The translations under genes were made by a program, and so were the position numbers. From assembly GCA_900074885.1 (NCBI GenBank), contig FJUW01000012.1, positions 1,719,841-1,783,840 of the forward strand: a stretch of DNA of 64,000 nucleotides. The letters run 5' to 3'. This DNA comes from Rhynchosporium graminicola. Taxonomy: Eukaryota; Ascomycota; Leotiomycetes; Helotiales; Ploettnerulaceae. Shown piece by piece: positions 55,405 through 64,000 of the stretch. Below the pieces are notes generated by a model. It had not been told where the DNA came from, did not search any database, and saw only the letters and a list, made by a program, of their open reading frames with translations. Every line of letters begins with the position of its first letter. The first letter of the stretch is position 1.

Positions 55405-57585
55405 ATGTCTCCGGGTTCGAATTCAGTATCAAGAACACAAGAGGAGATTAGTTCTCCTCTAATCTCCATGAACCAAGGAAAACACACCTCAGGCGCGATC
55501 CCAGAACCCGGACTGTCGCAGGTCGTCGTGAGGGCATGTATCAGCTGCGCTCGGGCAAAGGCAAAATGTGTGCCTGGAAGCGTGTCAGCCGGCAGCTGTG
55601 AAAGGTATTTCATTCACATTCATTCCAAAATAGGGCTCACGAAAAGTAGATGTAGTCGCCTCCGAAGACCTTGCGAACCAGCTGCGCCGCGGGTTCCTTC
55701 TAAGCCGAGAAAACGGAAAGCAGTAGAGTTCGAGTGAGTTTGAAACCAGTAATCATGCTTCTATATTGATTGTCACAGTAGAATATCTAAAAGTCACGTC
55801 GAGAAGCTTGAGGAAAGGCTAGATGGAATTGTCACACTGCTGAAGGCGTCGAAGGATCCCGCCACGCAAGCGACCGAGATTGAATCACGATCAGCCCCTT
55901 CAACTCCAAATGTCACGCAATCATGCTGGAACTCATCGGAGCAAACCAGTCTCTCCAATCCAGTCGGCAATACTTCAGAAAGCGCAGAAGGCTGGGATGA
56001 AAGGCTTCTGCGTGGAGGCACGATCCGGCAAAGATTCGCGCTGATCGGCTCTTACAATCCCTCTATAGACCCACCAACCAAGGCTTCTCAGCCGAAATTT
56101 AATATTACTGGAGTAAATTTTGGTGCTGAAGACTCGAATGACCTACTGCATATTTTCAAGCACGAAATGAACCCCAACTTCCCTTTCATCAGTATACCAG
56201 ACTCGGTTTCTGCTGATGAGCTGCGCGTAGATCAGCCGTCGCTCTTTACAGCCGTAATGGCCGTAACCTCGCGAGACTCATCGCATCAGATGGTACTTGG
56301 AAAGGTTCTCATGCAGCAATTCGCTGATCGAATAGTGGTCAATGGAGAAAGAAATATGGATGTGTTGCTAGCGATTTTAACCTATGCAGGCTGGTATTGT
56401 CATTGACAAGCTACAAATACCTAATTGATGCACTGACTTCTTCAACAGGTGCCATCATCACTTTTTCAATCTACCGCAACTCACGTCTTTGATTTCTCTA
56501 GCCACGACTTTGGTGAACGATCTTCGCTTAATGAGGACTCCATCAAAGAAATGTCGGGGAGTCTTCGATGCAGCCGTTCGGGAATCTGAAAATGCGAAGG
56601 ATCAATGTAGCGGTGAATCTCTAAGGCCTACAGACCCCCTCCCCGGCCTGATCGAAAATTGTCGAGCTGCGCTGGGATTCTGGTATCTCACGTCTATGTA
56701 TGTACTTCATAGTCTGTCAATGGGCTGACTATTTTCTGACACTGCCAAGAGTTGGGTCATTCTTCCAACGAGGAGATACAGCAAGATGGACTCCATATAT
56801 GGAAGAGTGCTGTGCGAAGCTTTATGAGCTCGGATACCACCGTGATGACAAAAATGCCGTTGCCTTAATCAAGATGCAGCTAGTCTTCGAGAAAATATAC
56901 CAGAATCCGTGGCATGGTGATTCTGACGGACAGTCACATACCGCACCTCCAATATTGTATCTGAAAGCTCTTGATTCAGAAGTCAAATCTCTGGAAGCAA
57001 ATTTATCGGTTGAACTGGGAAACAGCCGTGCGTTATTCCCGCCTGACTAACATAATGCTAACCTGCTTCCAAGACTTCTTGCGATTGCACTGCCTTAATA
57101 TCAGATCGTCGCTCTACAAAATCGGTCTCGTGAAGTCGGAGCATCTTTCAGCATTTACCAATCGAGACTTCAATCGTTTAGAACACCTTTTCGCATGTGC
57201 AGAGGCTGTTCGGGCTTTCACGGATGTGTATCTAGGTGTCTCAGCCAGCGATTATCATACCATGCCGATCAAAGCCTACATGGATTTAACTTCGAATTTG
57301 GGAATTTTGCAGATGCTCTCTACCTTCGACCACCAAGACTGGAACGTCGACTGGCTCCGTGAAACAATTAGCATGCCCGAGGTACTTGGTCTGCTCTCTG
57401 CTAGATTGCTAGAGGTCAAGTCAGCTTTGAATCTTGATCCTGGCACGTTAGATAGACTCGATATGTTCTCACAAAGCTCTAAGAAGATGACTTGGATCAA
57501 GATGTTCGTGGAGAGGTCCTTAGGAATTCCTCCGAGCAGCACTGAAGCAAGCGAGTCACGTGTCAACGTCCCATTTACTGAGTGA
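55405..57585 (+). CDS. Zn2Cys6 fungal transcription factor
   Basis: Six exons (55405-55604, 55650-55733, 55779-56393, 56449-56697, 56750-57027, 57074-57585) join in phase to 645 aa. The binuclear zinc cluster spans the first intron: CISCARAKAKC then, after GSCER, CSRLRRPC, followed by a basic KPRKRK linker and a short coiled coil (VEKLEERLDGIVTLLK). The middle region includes HEMNPNFPFISIP and RWTPYMEECCAKLYE, as in the fungal-specific TF domain. Introns 4 and 5 end in CCAAG. It lies 430 bp upstream of the MFS start and about 3 kb upstream of the MlrC-like gene, all on the same strand, so it is a candidate local regulator of both. The binding target is inferred only; see the inverted repeat at 57712-57789. 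Confidence 0.88.
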
Positions 57586-57711
57586 TATGATTCTATGGAA
57601 GGCGATTTCATGGGCATGATGGATGATGCATGGATGCATGATATCTTAGGCCCGTGGAACTACTGATCCAGAGATTATGTTCATTGTGGTTAAAGGAGTG
57701 TACTGTGAGGT

Positions 57712-57789
57712 GCCTGGGACGGGACCGGAGCAGGAGTTACGAATGGACGACTCCGGTCCCGTATCACCTGCTCCGGCACCGTTCCAGCC
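57712..57789. promoter_or_regulatory. Compound inverted repeat with CCGGAG/CTCCGG arms
   Basis: An 11-bp perfect inverted repeat, CGGGACCGGAG (57720-57730) and CTCCGGTCCCG (57751-57761), overlaps a larger imperfect one. The larger one pairs arms 57712-57734 and 57767-57789, with the perfect 10-bp core CCGGAGCAGG / CCTGCTCCGG. The left arm can pair with either right partner. CGG/CCG triplets are typical Zn2Cys6 half-sites. It lies 227-304 bp upstream of the MFS start and 127 bp past the TF stop, so it may instead be a 3'-end hairpin. Confidence 0.5.
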
Positions 57790-58015
57790 AATCGTCGTGT
57801 GAAGTCCTCATGCAGTATCCACCAAACCAGCATTACGTCGCTGGGTGGAAACTGTCTGTTCAGGCTGACCGAGGATTATATCTATTTGTACGTCCCCTTT
57901 GTAATTATGTTCAATACGCCGACATTATCTGTGCCAATTCTCCATGACAATTCTTCGTTAGAATTCCCGAACTTCGCTACAAGCTGAAATACACAGCTGC
58001 TCTTGCAAGCTAGCA

Positions 58016-60219
58016 ATGAATACAACTTCACCACTGGGAGCCTTTGGCCACGCAGCAGACAGGACCGAGACCAGCGAAAGAAGTACTTTCCAGCCAGGAT
58101 TAGCCGAGGGATGTAAACCCGCAAATGAGAAATCAGAGTCTCGAGTACAGCAATTGGACGAGATTATAGTCGAAAACGATGAATACATCACTGGAATTAA
58201 ATTGATTTTTATCGTGGGCGTCGTATCTCTATCGATGTTCACGATGCTCTTAGATACATCGATTATCGTCACCGTAGGTCAACTCAATTTCCTTGAACCG
58301 AGCACTGTTATCTACCCCTTGAAAACAGCAAAGCAAGACTGACATGCGAAAGGCTATCCCCAAGATCACCAGTGACTTTCACTCCCTTGAAGATGTAGGA
58401 TGGTAAGCAACGGGGATCCCAGATTCTCCATTTCTAGATGTCTCAAGATAATCTAATGACATGTCTTATCCCTGTCTCGAAATCCTTTCAATGTGAGCAT
58501 CACTGACTTCACCGTTACCCAGGTACGGAAGTGCCTACCTTCTCACAAGGTAAATGTCAACACAGAAAATGGATTTCATTCACTAATTGCTAAAGCGCAT
58601 CGTTACAACCATTGACTGGAAAGATATTTCAGAAACTCAATTCGAAGGTAAGCATGCCTCCTACGACTTCACGAGCCACTTCTACTAACCTTTAAAGTTC
58701 ACCTACATCTTCTTCCTGGGCCTCTTCGAGATTGGATCGCTGTTTTGTGCAGCCGCACAGTCTTCGAATATGTTGATTATCGGTCGTGCGATAGCAGGTA
58801 TTGGTGGAGCTGGGCTTTCGACCGGAGGACTTACGATTCTGTCTGCTTGTCTTCCGATAGAAAGGCGAGCCAGTTGGTGTTCTGTCCTGACCATTTTTCC
58901 TGGCTGACAATATCACAGCGTACATGGGATTCATGATGTCTGTCGGCCTCCTTGGAACTGTAGTTGGACCTGTCCTTGGCGGAGTGTTGACCCAGTACAC
59001 AACTTGGCGCTGGTGTAAGTTCTATTCTGTATGTACCTAGAGAGTGGTGACTGATACACGACAGGCTTCTGGATCAACCTTCCAATGGGTGTAATTGTTG
59101 CTCTTTGTATCTTGCTTATCCATATCCCTGACATCAGAGGTGATTTGGCTACACGGCCGACACTTAGCTTCAAGTCCCTCTTCCAAGATCTTGACCTGAT
59201 CGGCTTTTCGCTTTTCGCACCTACTGTTGTGATGTTCCTACTGGCATTACAGTGGGGAGGAGTTTCATATCCTTGGAAACGTGCGACCATCATTGGATTA
59301 TTTTGTGGAGCAGGTGGTTTGCTTACAGTTTTCTTATTTTGGGAACAAAATAAGGGCACAGACGCAATGATTCCACTCGAAATGGTTCGCAAGCGGATCG
59401 TTTTGTGTGCTGCTTTGTCCACCTTCTTCCTTTTTGGAAGCCTGCTCACACAGTCATACTATCTTTCTATCTACTCTCAATCCGTGAGGGCTTTCTCGCC
59501 CAGCTTAAGTGGAGTGTATGCTCTGCCCGGCATTCTAAGCCAGGTCATCTTCGCAGGCGTCAGTGGTATTGGAGGTATATGACTATATGTCTCCTCCGAA
59601 GGAAGAGGTGTTGACCCTTTACAGTTTCCAAGATCGGTTACTATCTACCGTTTACCGTTTTTGGTTCGGCTCTCAACACTATCTGTATAGGCTTGATGAG
59701 TACTTTCACACCAACAAGTGCTACTGCTGCGTGGGTATGCTACCAAATCATCAGCGGAGTTGGTCGCGGCTGCTCTTTTCAAATGGTATATCTCCCTCTG
59801 CTTCCCCAAAGTATTCCCAACTAATATCCTTTAAGCCAATGATAGCTGTCCAGAATACGCTACCGAAACACGAACATCCTGTCAGCATGTCAATCATGAT
59901 GTTTGGACAATCCATAGGCGGATCTTTAGCCCTGGCTATCGCTCAGGCCGTCTTCAACAGGGGACTGAAAAATGCTCTCAAATACTACGCCCCAGGTGTC
60001 AGCTATGGACAGGTTACTGCCGCCGGTACCAGAGACTTCAGGCATATCATTCCGATTCCCTCAGTCCCTCTTGTTATCGACTCTTAAAATGAAGCGGTCA
60101 ATCACGTCTTTTATATGACTGCCTGCTTGGCTGCTATGGGCTTTCTCTTTAGTTGTGGATTAGGGTGGAAGAAGGTTGGAGTGATCAAAGAGGAAATCGT
60201 GGAGAGCTCTAAGGCATGA
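58016..60219 (+). CDS. 14-TM MFS drug-type transporter (DHA14-like), last helix cut by TAA
   Basis: Nine exons (58016-58273, 58353-58402, 58523-58549, 58596-58647, 58698-58872, 58919-59014, 59065-59574, 59625-59785, 59836 onward) join in phase. Family motifs: LDTSIIVTAIPKIT in helix 1, [46 protein letters not shown] and QMPMIAVQNTLP. The frame meets TAA at 60085-60087, yet the same frame continues for 44 codons (NEAVNHVFYMTACLAAMGFL and a charged tail) to TGA 60217-60219, the normal end of this family. The stop stands where relatives usually have Tyr before Asn. Without readthrough the final helix is lost. Introns 1, 3, 4 and 8 end in AAG. It is probably an exporter tied to the flanking regulator and MlrC-like enzyme; the substrate is unknown. 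Confidence 0.82.
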
Positions 60220-60710
60220 TATTCAACGAGACGATTGCCTAGGCTGCGCGAAAATACTAGACGTTTCAATTGTATTAAAAGATTGAATGTTCTCCTGCTA
60301 TCTGAATCACGTTTGTATATGGCATACCTTTCAAATAATTCCGATCAGTGCCTTGCTGGGCTCAGTTCACAGTATAACTTGGCAAGTCGGATCCTGATTG
60401 TGGAATAATTAATTTCAACGCACCAGATTACGTCTAGCGAAACATGCTCTCTCCTCCCTCCTACGTAAGCATAATAGCCTCGACACTCGCATGCATGTCC
60501 TTGAGACCACACCTGGATAGCAACATGTTCGTCTTCAAACAAAGGTGGGGTGACCATAAGCGAGAGTGGCCAACAGCCACTTCCCCACCAGACATTACAG
60601 TTTTCTGTAACAATCGAGCATGAGCATAGACAACCTCCACTATTGCGGTGTGAATCTTGCGGTGTGCTGTCAAGTCAATTGAGGCCATATTATAAAAGCG
60701 GAAAACAATC
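60220..60710. other. Intergenic, upstream of the MlrC-like gene
   Basis: 490 bp with no gene. It presumably holds the MlrC-like promoter; no copy of the upstream inverted repeat was seen here. Confidence 0.45.
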
Positions 60711-62237
60711 ATGACAGTGAAACCAATCATCGGCGTTGCAGGCCTCGCATGTGAGACCTCAACCTTCTCACCTTCACGAACTCAAGCTCCAGCATTCCGT
60801 CCCAAGCGTGGCGATGAAGTCTTCGACGAAAACCCATTTCTCCGCCCAGGAACTGCACTTGGGGATGCAGCGGAATGGCACAGCGCGCTGACAGGTCATG
60901 CATTGCCAGGCGGCATGGTGGCGAGAGCGGCCTTTGAGGAACTCGCTGGGGAGATCATTGATCATCTCACTCGAATTGTTCATGAGATGCAATTGGATGG
61001 ACTGTGGTTTGATATTCATGGGGCTATGTGTGTAGAAGGCATCGATGATGCCGAAGCAGAGCTTTTGAGGAGAATCAGAAAGGTCATTGGACCAGACACC
61101 TTGGTCTCTGCGTCCATGGACTTGCACGGGAATGTCAGTCGTGAATTGGCCCATCAGACGGATTTCATCACTTGCTATCGTACCGCTCCCCATATTGATG
61201 TAATGGAGACGAGAGAGCGTGCTTGCAAGAATCTTGTAGACCTTTTGAATCGGAAAGATGGACCTGGTCGGCCATATAAAGCATGGGTACCAATACCTAT
61301 CCTCCTTCCTGGTGAGCAGACATCAACTCGTCTCGAGCCAGCAAAGCACATTTACGAGGCGGTGTACGATGTGGAGGCGATGGAGGGTGTCATAGATGCA
61401 GCAATCTGGGTTGGCTATGCGTGGGCCGATGAGCCACGCAATCGAGCTGTGGTCATGGCCACTGGATGGGACAAGAAAGCTGTCTCGGAGGGAGCTGAGA
61501 AACTTGCACAACTGTTCTGGGCCGCCCACAAAGATTTCAAATTTGTTGCTCCGACAGGATCTTTCAAAGAGTGTCTCGATACTGCGCTTCTGCCTGGAAC
61601 TAAACGTCCCTTTTTCGTCTCGGATTCCGGAGATAATCCAACGGCGGGTGGATCTGGTGACGTCTCCTGGGGACTGACAAAGTTACTTGAGCGTCCCGAA
61701 TTTCAGAATGAGACTGGTCCGGTGGTCATTTATGCCAGTGTTCCTGGTCCTGAAGCTGTCAATATTGCAGTCGCAGCCGGTGTGGGGGAAACTGTTACAG
61801 TCACAGCAGGAGCAGAGATCGACAACTTACATGCAGGCCCCGTGACATTTACCGGACGAGTTCACTCTATCAAACACGGAGATAAACATGCTGTCATCGA
61901 GGTGGTGGTCCAGGTTGGCAGCGTGTTTGCAATCATTACTAAGCTACGCAAACCATATCATCATGAGAGCGACTTCACAGAGCTTGATCTCAAGCCTCGG
62001 TCAGCGGATATCGTCATTGTGAAAATTGGATACCTGGAACCAGAGCTGTACGACATGGCAGGCGACTGGATGCTTGGTCTGACTCCAGGTGGTGTTGACC
62101 AGGATATTGAGAGATTGGGACACCATCGTGTTCGTCGACCGATGTGGCCGTTTGATAAGACTTTTGATTTAGCACCGGACCTTGCTGCGAGACTCATCTC
62201 GCCATCGAATGAACCGCTTGTTGGACCTGATGAGTAA
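60711..62237 (+). CDS. MlrC-like (peptidase family M81 / DUF1485) metallohydrolase
   Basis: Single exon, 508 aa, the full length of bacterial MlrC-type proteins. Visible landmarks: LACETSTFSP near the N-terminus, the metal-type motifs DIHGAM (101-106) and DLHGNV (137-142), TAPHIDVMETRERA, SDSGDNPTAGGSGD (304-317), and C-terminal DLKPRSADIVIVKIGYLEPEL. MlrC cleaves linearised microcystin in bacteria; most family members act on unknown amide substrates. A fungal role in degrading a peptide or amide is inferred. No introns, unlike its two intron-rich neighbours, and a bacterial-type family: transfer from bacteria is plausible. No signal peptide. Confidence 0.88.
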   Translation: MTVKPIIGVAGLACETSTFSPSRTQAPAFRPKRGDEVFDENPFLRPGTALGDAAEWHSALTGHALPGGMVARAAFEELAGEIIDHLTRIVHEMQLDGLWFDIHGAMCVEGIDDAEAELLRRIRKVIGPDTLVSASMDLHGNVSRELAHQTDFITCYRTAPHIDVMETRERACKNLVDLLNRKDGPGRPYKAWVPIPILLPGEQTSTRLEPAKHIYEAVYDVEAMEGVIDAAIWVGYAWADEPRNRAVVMATGWDKKAVSEGAEKLAQLFWAAHKDFKFVAPTGSFKECLDTALLPGTKRPFFVSDSGDNPTAGGSGDVSWGLTKLLERPEFQNETGPVVIYASVPGPEAVNIAVAAGVGETVTVTAGAEIDNLHAGPVTFTGRVHSIKHGDKHAVIEVVVQVGSVFAIITKLRKPYHHESDFTELDLKPRSADIVIVKIGYLEPELYDMAGDWMLGLTPGGVDQDIERLGHHRVRRPMWPFDKTFDLAPDLAARLISPSNEPLVGPDE

Positions 62238-64000
62238 AGTTGAATACTGAAAAGGGGCATCTTTAGATTGCCGCGTGGAAGTGAGGCCTGCGCAAAATTT
62301 TTATTTCGGAGAAGTCGTTATTGTTTACAGACAGGTTCTGTCTCCCGATGAGGACAGCAACTCTTGATTCAAGATACGGGGTTTGTCTATGAGAGGAGGG
62401 CTTGACGTTACATTTTATCAGATGGATGTAGCAGGGCCTGGTACCTGTTAATCATCACAATCGCATGCTCACTCATGCTTTATTTATCTTCATAAGAATT
62501 GCGCGGTCATAATGATAGTCCCGTGATAGTAGCTCCAACCTGCCGAGAATTTCAGCTGCTGTACAAGAAAGTTTCCAGGCCTTCGTCAACTCGTCCCAGT
62601 CACAAGACTCGCTCATTATGCGAAACAGAATAAACATCTCTCTCACGCGCTTTCTCCTGAATGCGCGTTACACCACGACGTGTACCCCCAAACCATCCTC
62701 CTCTTTGCTCTTGACCAATCAGATTACTCTATTCTACTGGCACTAGGCGACAGTTATATGTGGCCAGCATCTTGAATTGTGCCATGAACTCCTATCGCCC
62801 CTTCTTAGGTCGTGTCGCTAGTCAAGACGTAACACGTAGCAAGGTGCAAACACCGCTAAGTTTTGCCAGTTGTTGTCAGCACGTTGCCTCAGAGGCAAGT
62901 GCTGGAGCAAAAGAATGATCAGGTGACAGTTCTCCGACGATGCAACTCAATTACCGTGTATGAAGTAAGAAGTGAATGCCAGTGCCAGGGAACGGTTCTC
63001 TGCAGGTCCACTATAAGAATGTTTCGCTTAGAAGTCCGGGAAATACCTGAGAAGATTTAAAAATGGTAATCGTGCCGCTGATCAACATGGAACAGCTGAC
63101 GAATGGCTTGCTTGGCACCATAGTATCCCACCAAGATCTTGAAGCCGTAAACCCTCCAGTTGATCTCAATCAATTAAATTCATTGCGCCAAGAGATCCCG
63201 ATATTTCTCAACAATGCCGCAGCGAGTGAATCAACAGGTGCAAAAAGTCTTGAAAGAGACTTGTATATCAAGAGTATGTGGAGAAATGTAAGAAGCCCTA
63301 GACACCGATGGCAACTGCCCCAGGGATCTTAATTGAGTGTTTGACAAAGAAATCTAATCCTTGCAGACATCGATTAAGTTGCAAAGGTGAGTTGCTTCCT
63401 TGCAACGTTAAGTATGTACAAAGTACTGACTTGATAGTTGTGTTCGGTCAGAAGGATATATCTAAGGGCACGTGCGGTTGAAGGAGGCGAGAAGATGCTA
63501 CTACGTTCTAGCACTCAAACGCCCTTTGGAGCTTCATAAGGCTCCTTCGAAAAGTAGTATTACAATACAATTCTGGCACCCCTAATTTCGAACCGCTTTC
63601 CTCTTCTGCTACTGGCATAAATGTTGGTGGAGGCGTGATGTGATGCATCGCAGTATCACGTGCTAGCCCAGCATGAAATAGTCCACCATGGTCTGATTGA
63701 CAAGAATCCTGAGCTACTTTCATTTTCAAATTTCAAGAACGGTTTTACAAAGGTGTTACTCCTAGCTTGCCGAATTGCAATTAGGACCTTCGTTGATTTG
63801 AGATCCAATCAGGACGACCTGCGAGCTCTGTGTTACAGCAATCGTGCCTGCAGTGAACTTCACCATTCGATAGCTGTCGCTGGGTCCAAAAGTTGGCTGA
63901 GGATTTCAGCACTCTACCTATCATTTTACGTGTTCTCCATGTTATCCAGTGGCACCCCGACCCCCCTCTCCATTGTGAAACGCGAACCTAAGCGAGCACC
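62238..64000. other. Right-edge region without a supported gene
   Basis: A minus-strand frame (63508-63729, containing HITPPPTFMPVAEEESGSKLG and ending LMKLQRAFEC) and another between about 63660 and 63830 look weakly protein-like. They could be the 3' exons of a gene running in from the right, but no consistent splicing or family was found. Confidence 0.3.

Noticed and set aside
57276..57617. Minus-strand frame of 113 codons
   Set aside because: It is the antisense shadow of the last exon of the Zn2Cys6 factor, which has clear phase and domain support.
58931..59449. Minus-strand frame of 172 codons rich in Arg/Lys/Pro
   Set aside because: Antisense to the well-supported MFS exons 6 and 7; composition is that of reversed membrane-helix codons.
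8172..60087. Reassignment of TAA or TGA as sense codons in this organism
   Set aside because: TAA, TAG and TGA all end intact genes in the window, so a changed genetic code is not supported.

Overview
The window is nuclear DNA of a filamentous ascomycete, probably Leotiomycetes-like; the rank is inferred, no phylogeny was run. The signs are short GT..AG introns of about 45-90 nt (often with CTRAY-type branch sites), a PTH11-like receptor, a Zn2Cys6 regulator, a multi-intron P450, Ser-rich GPI-type wall proteins, and two tRNA genes with introns just 3' of the anticodon. Gene density is moderate and both strands are used. There is no bacterial operon structure, CRISPR array or rRNA.

Layout. 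0-10 kb: tRNA-Gln(UUG); a small secreted/GPI-type protein; a three-HMA copper P-type ATPase (minus); and a GH131 glycoside hydrolase with a stop codon just after the signal peptide. 10-18.5 kb: tRNA-Pro(UGG); a long acidic protein with a ubiquitin-interacting-like motif whose frame is broken by one TGA; and a YeeE/YedE sulfur-compound transporter. 18.5-31.5 kb: a small Cys-rich protein, a 5'-nucleotidase-family metallophosphatase, a P450 with a frame break, a DUF829/TMEM53 hydrolase and a cupredoxin-like GPI protein. 32-41 kb is the housekeeping core: lysyl-tRNA synthetase, a GabT-like aminotransferase, heme A synthase COX15 and a drug/metabolite-superfamily transporter. 42-54 kb is accessory and gene-poor: a 12-Cys secreted protein, a PTH11-like receptor, AT-rich sequence and a one-TM Ser/Pro-rich protein. 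55-62 kb: a Zn2Cys6 regulator, a 14-TM MFS transporter and an intronless MlrC-like (M81) metallopeptidase, all on the plus strand and looking like a small regulator-transporter-enzyme module.

Points that stand out. (1) The last intron of lysyl-tRNA synthetase is 168 nt, in frame and open; if retained it adds a Ser/Pro linker and a hydrophobic segment, i.e. a possible tail-anchored isoform. (2) The TF-MFS-MlrC module carries a compound inverted repeat built from CCGGAG/CTCCGG between its regulator and transporter. (3) The three intron-rich genes at 46-60 kb use AAG 3' splice sites in 8 of 19 introns, against about 1 in 29 elsewhere in the window. (4) Four otherwise intact genes each carry a single disabling change (three in-frame stops, one frameshift), which could mean recent decay, recoding or sequence error.

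Exon coordinates were derived by hand from splice consensus, reading phase and conserved motifs; no alignments or transcripts were available.
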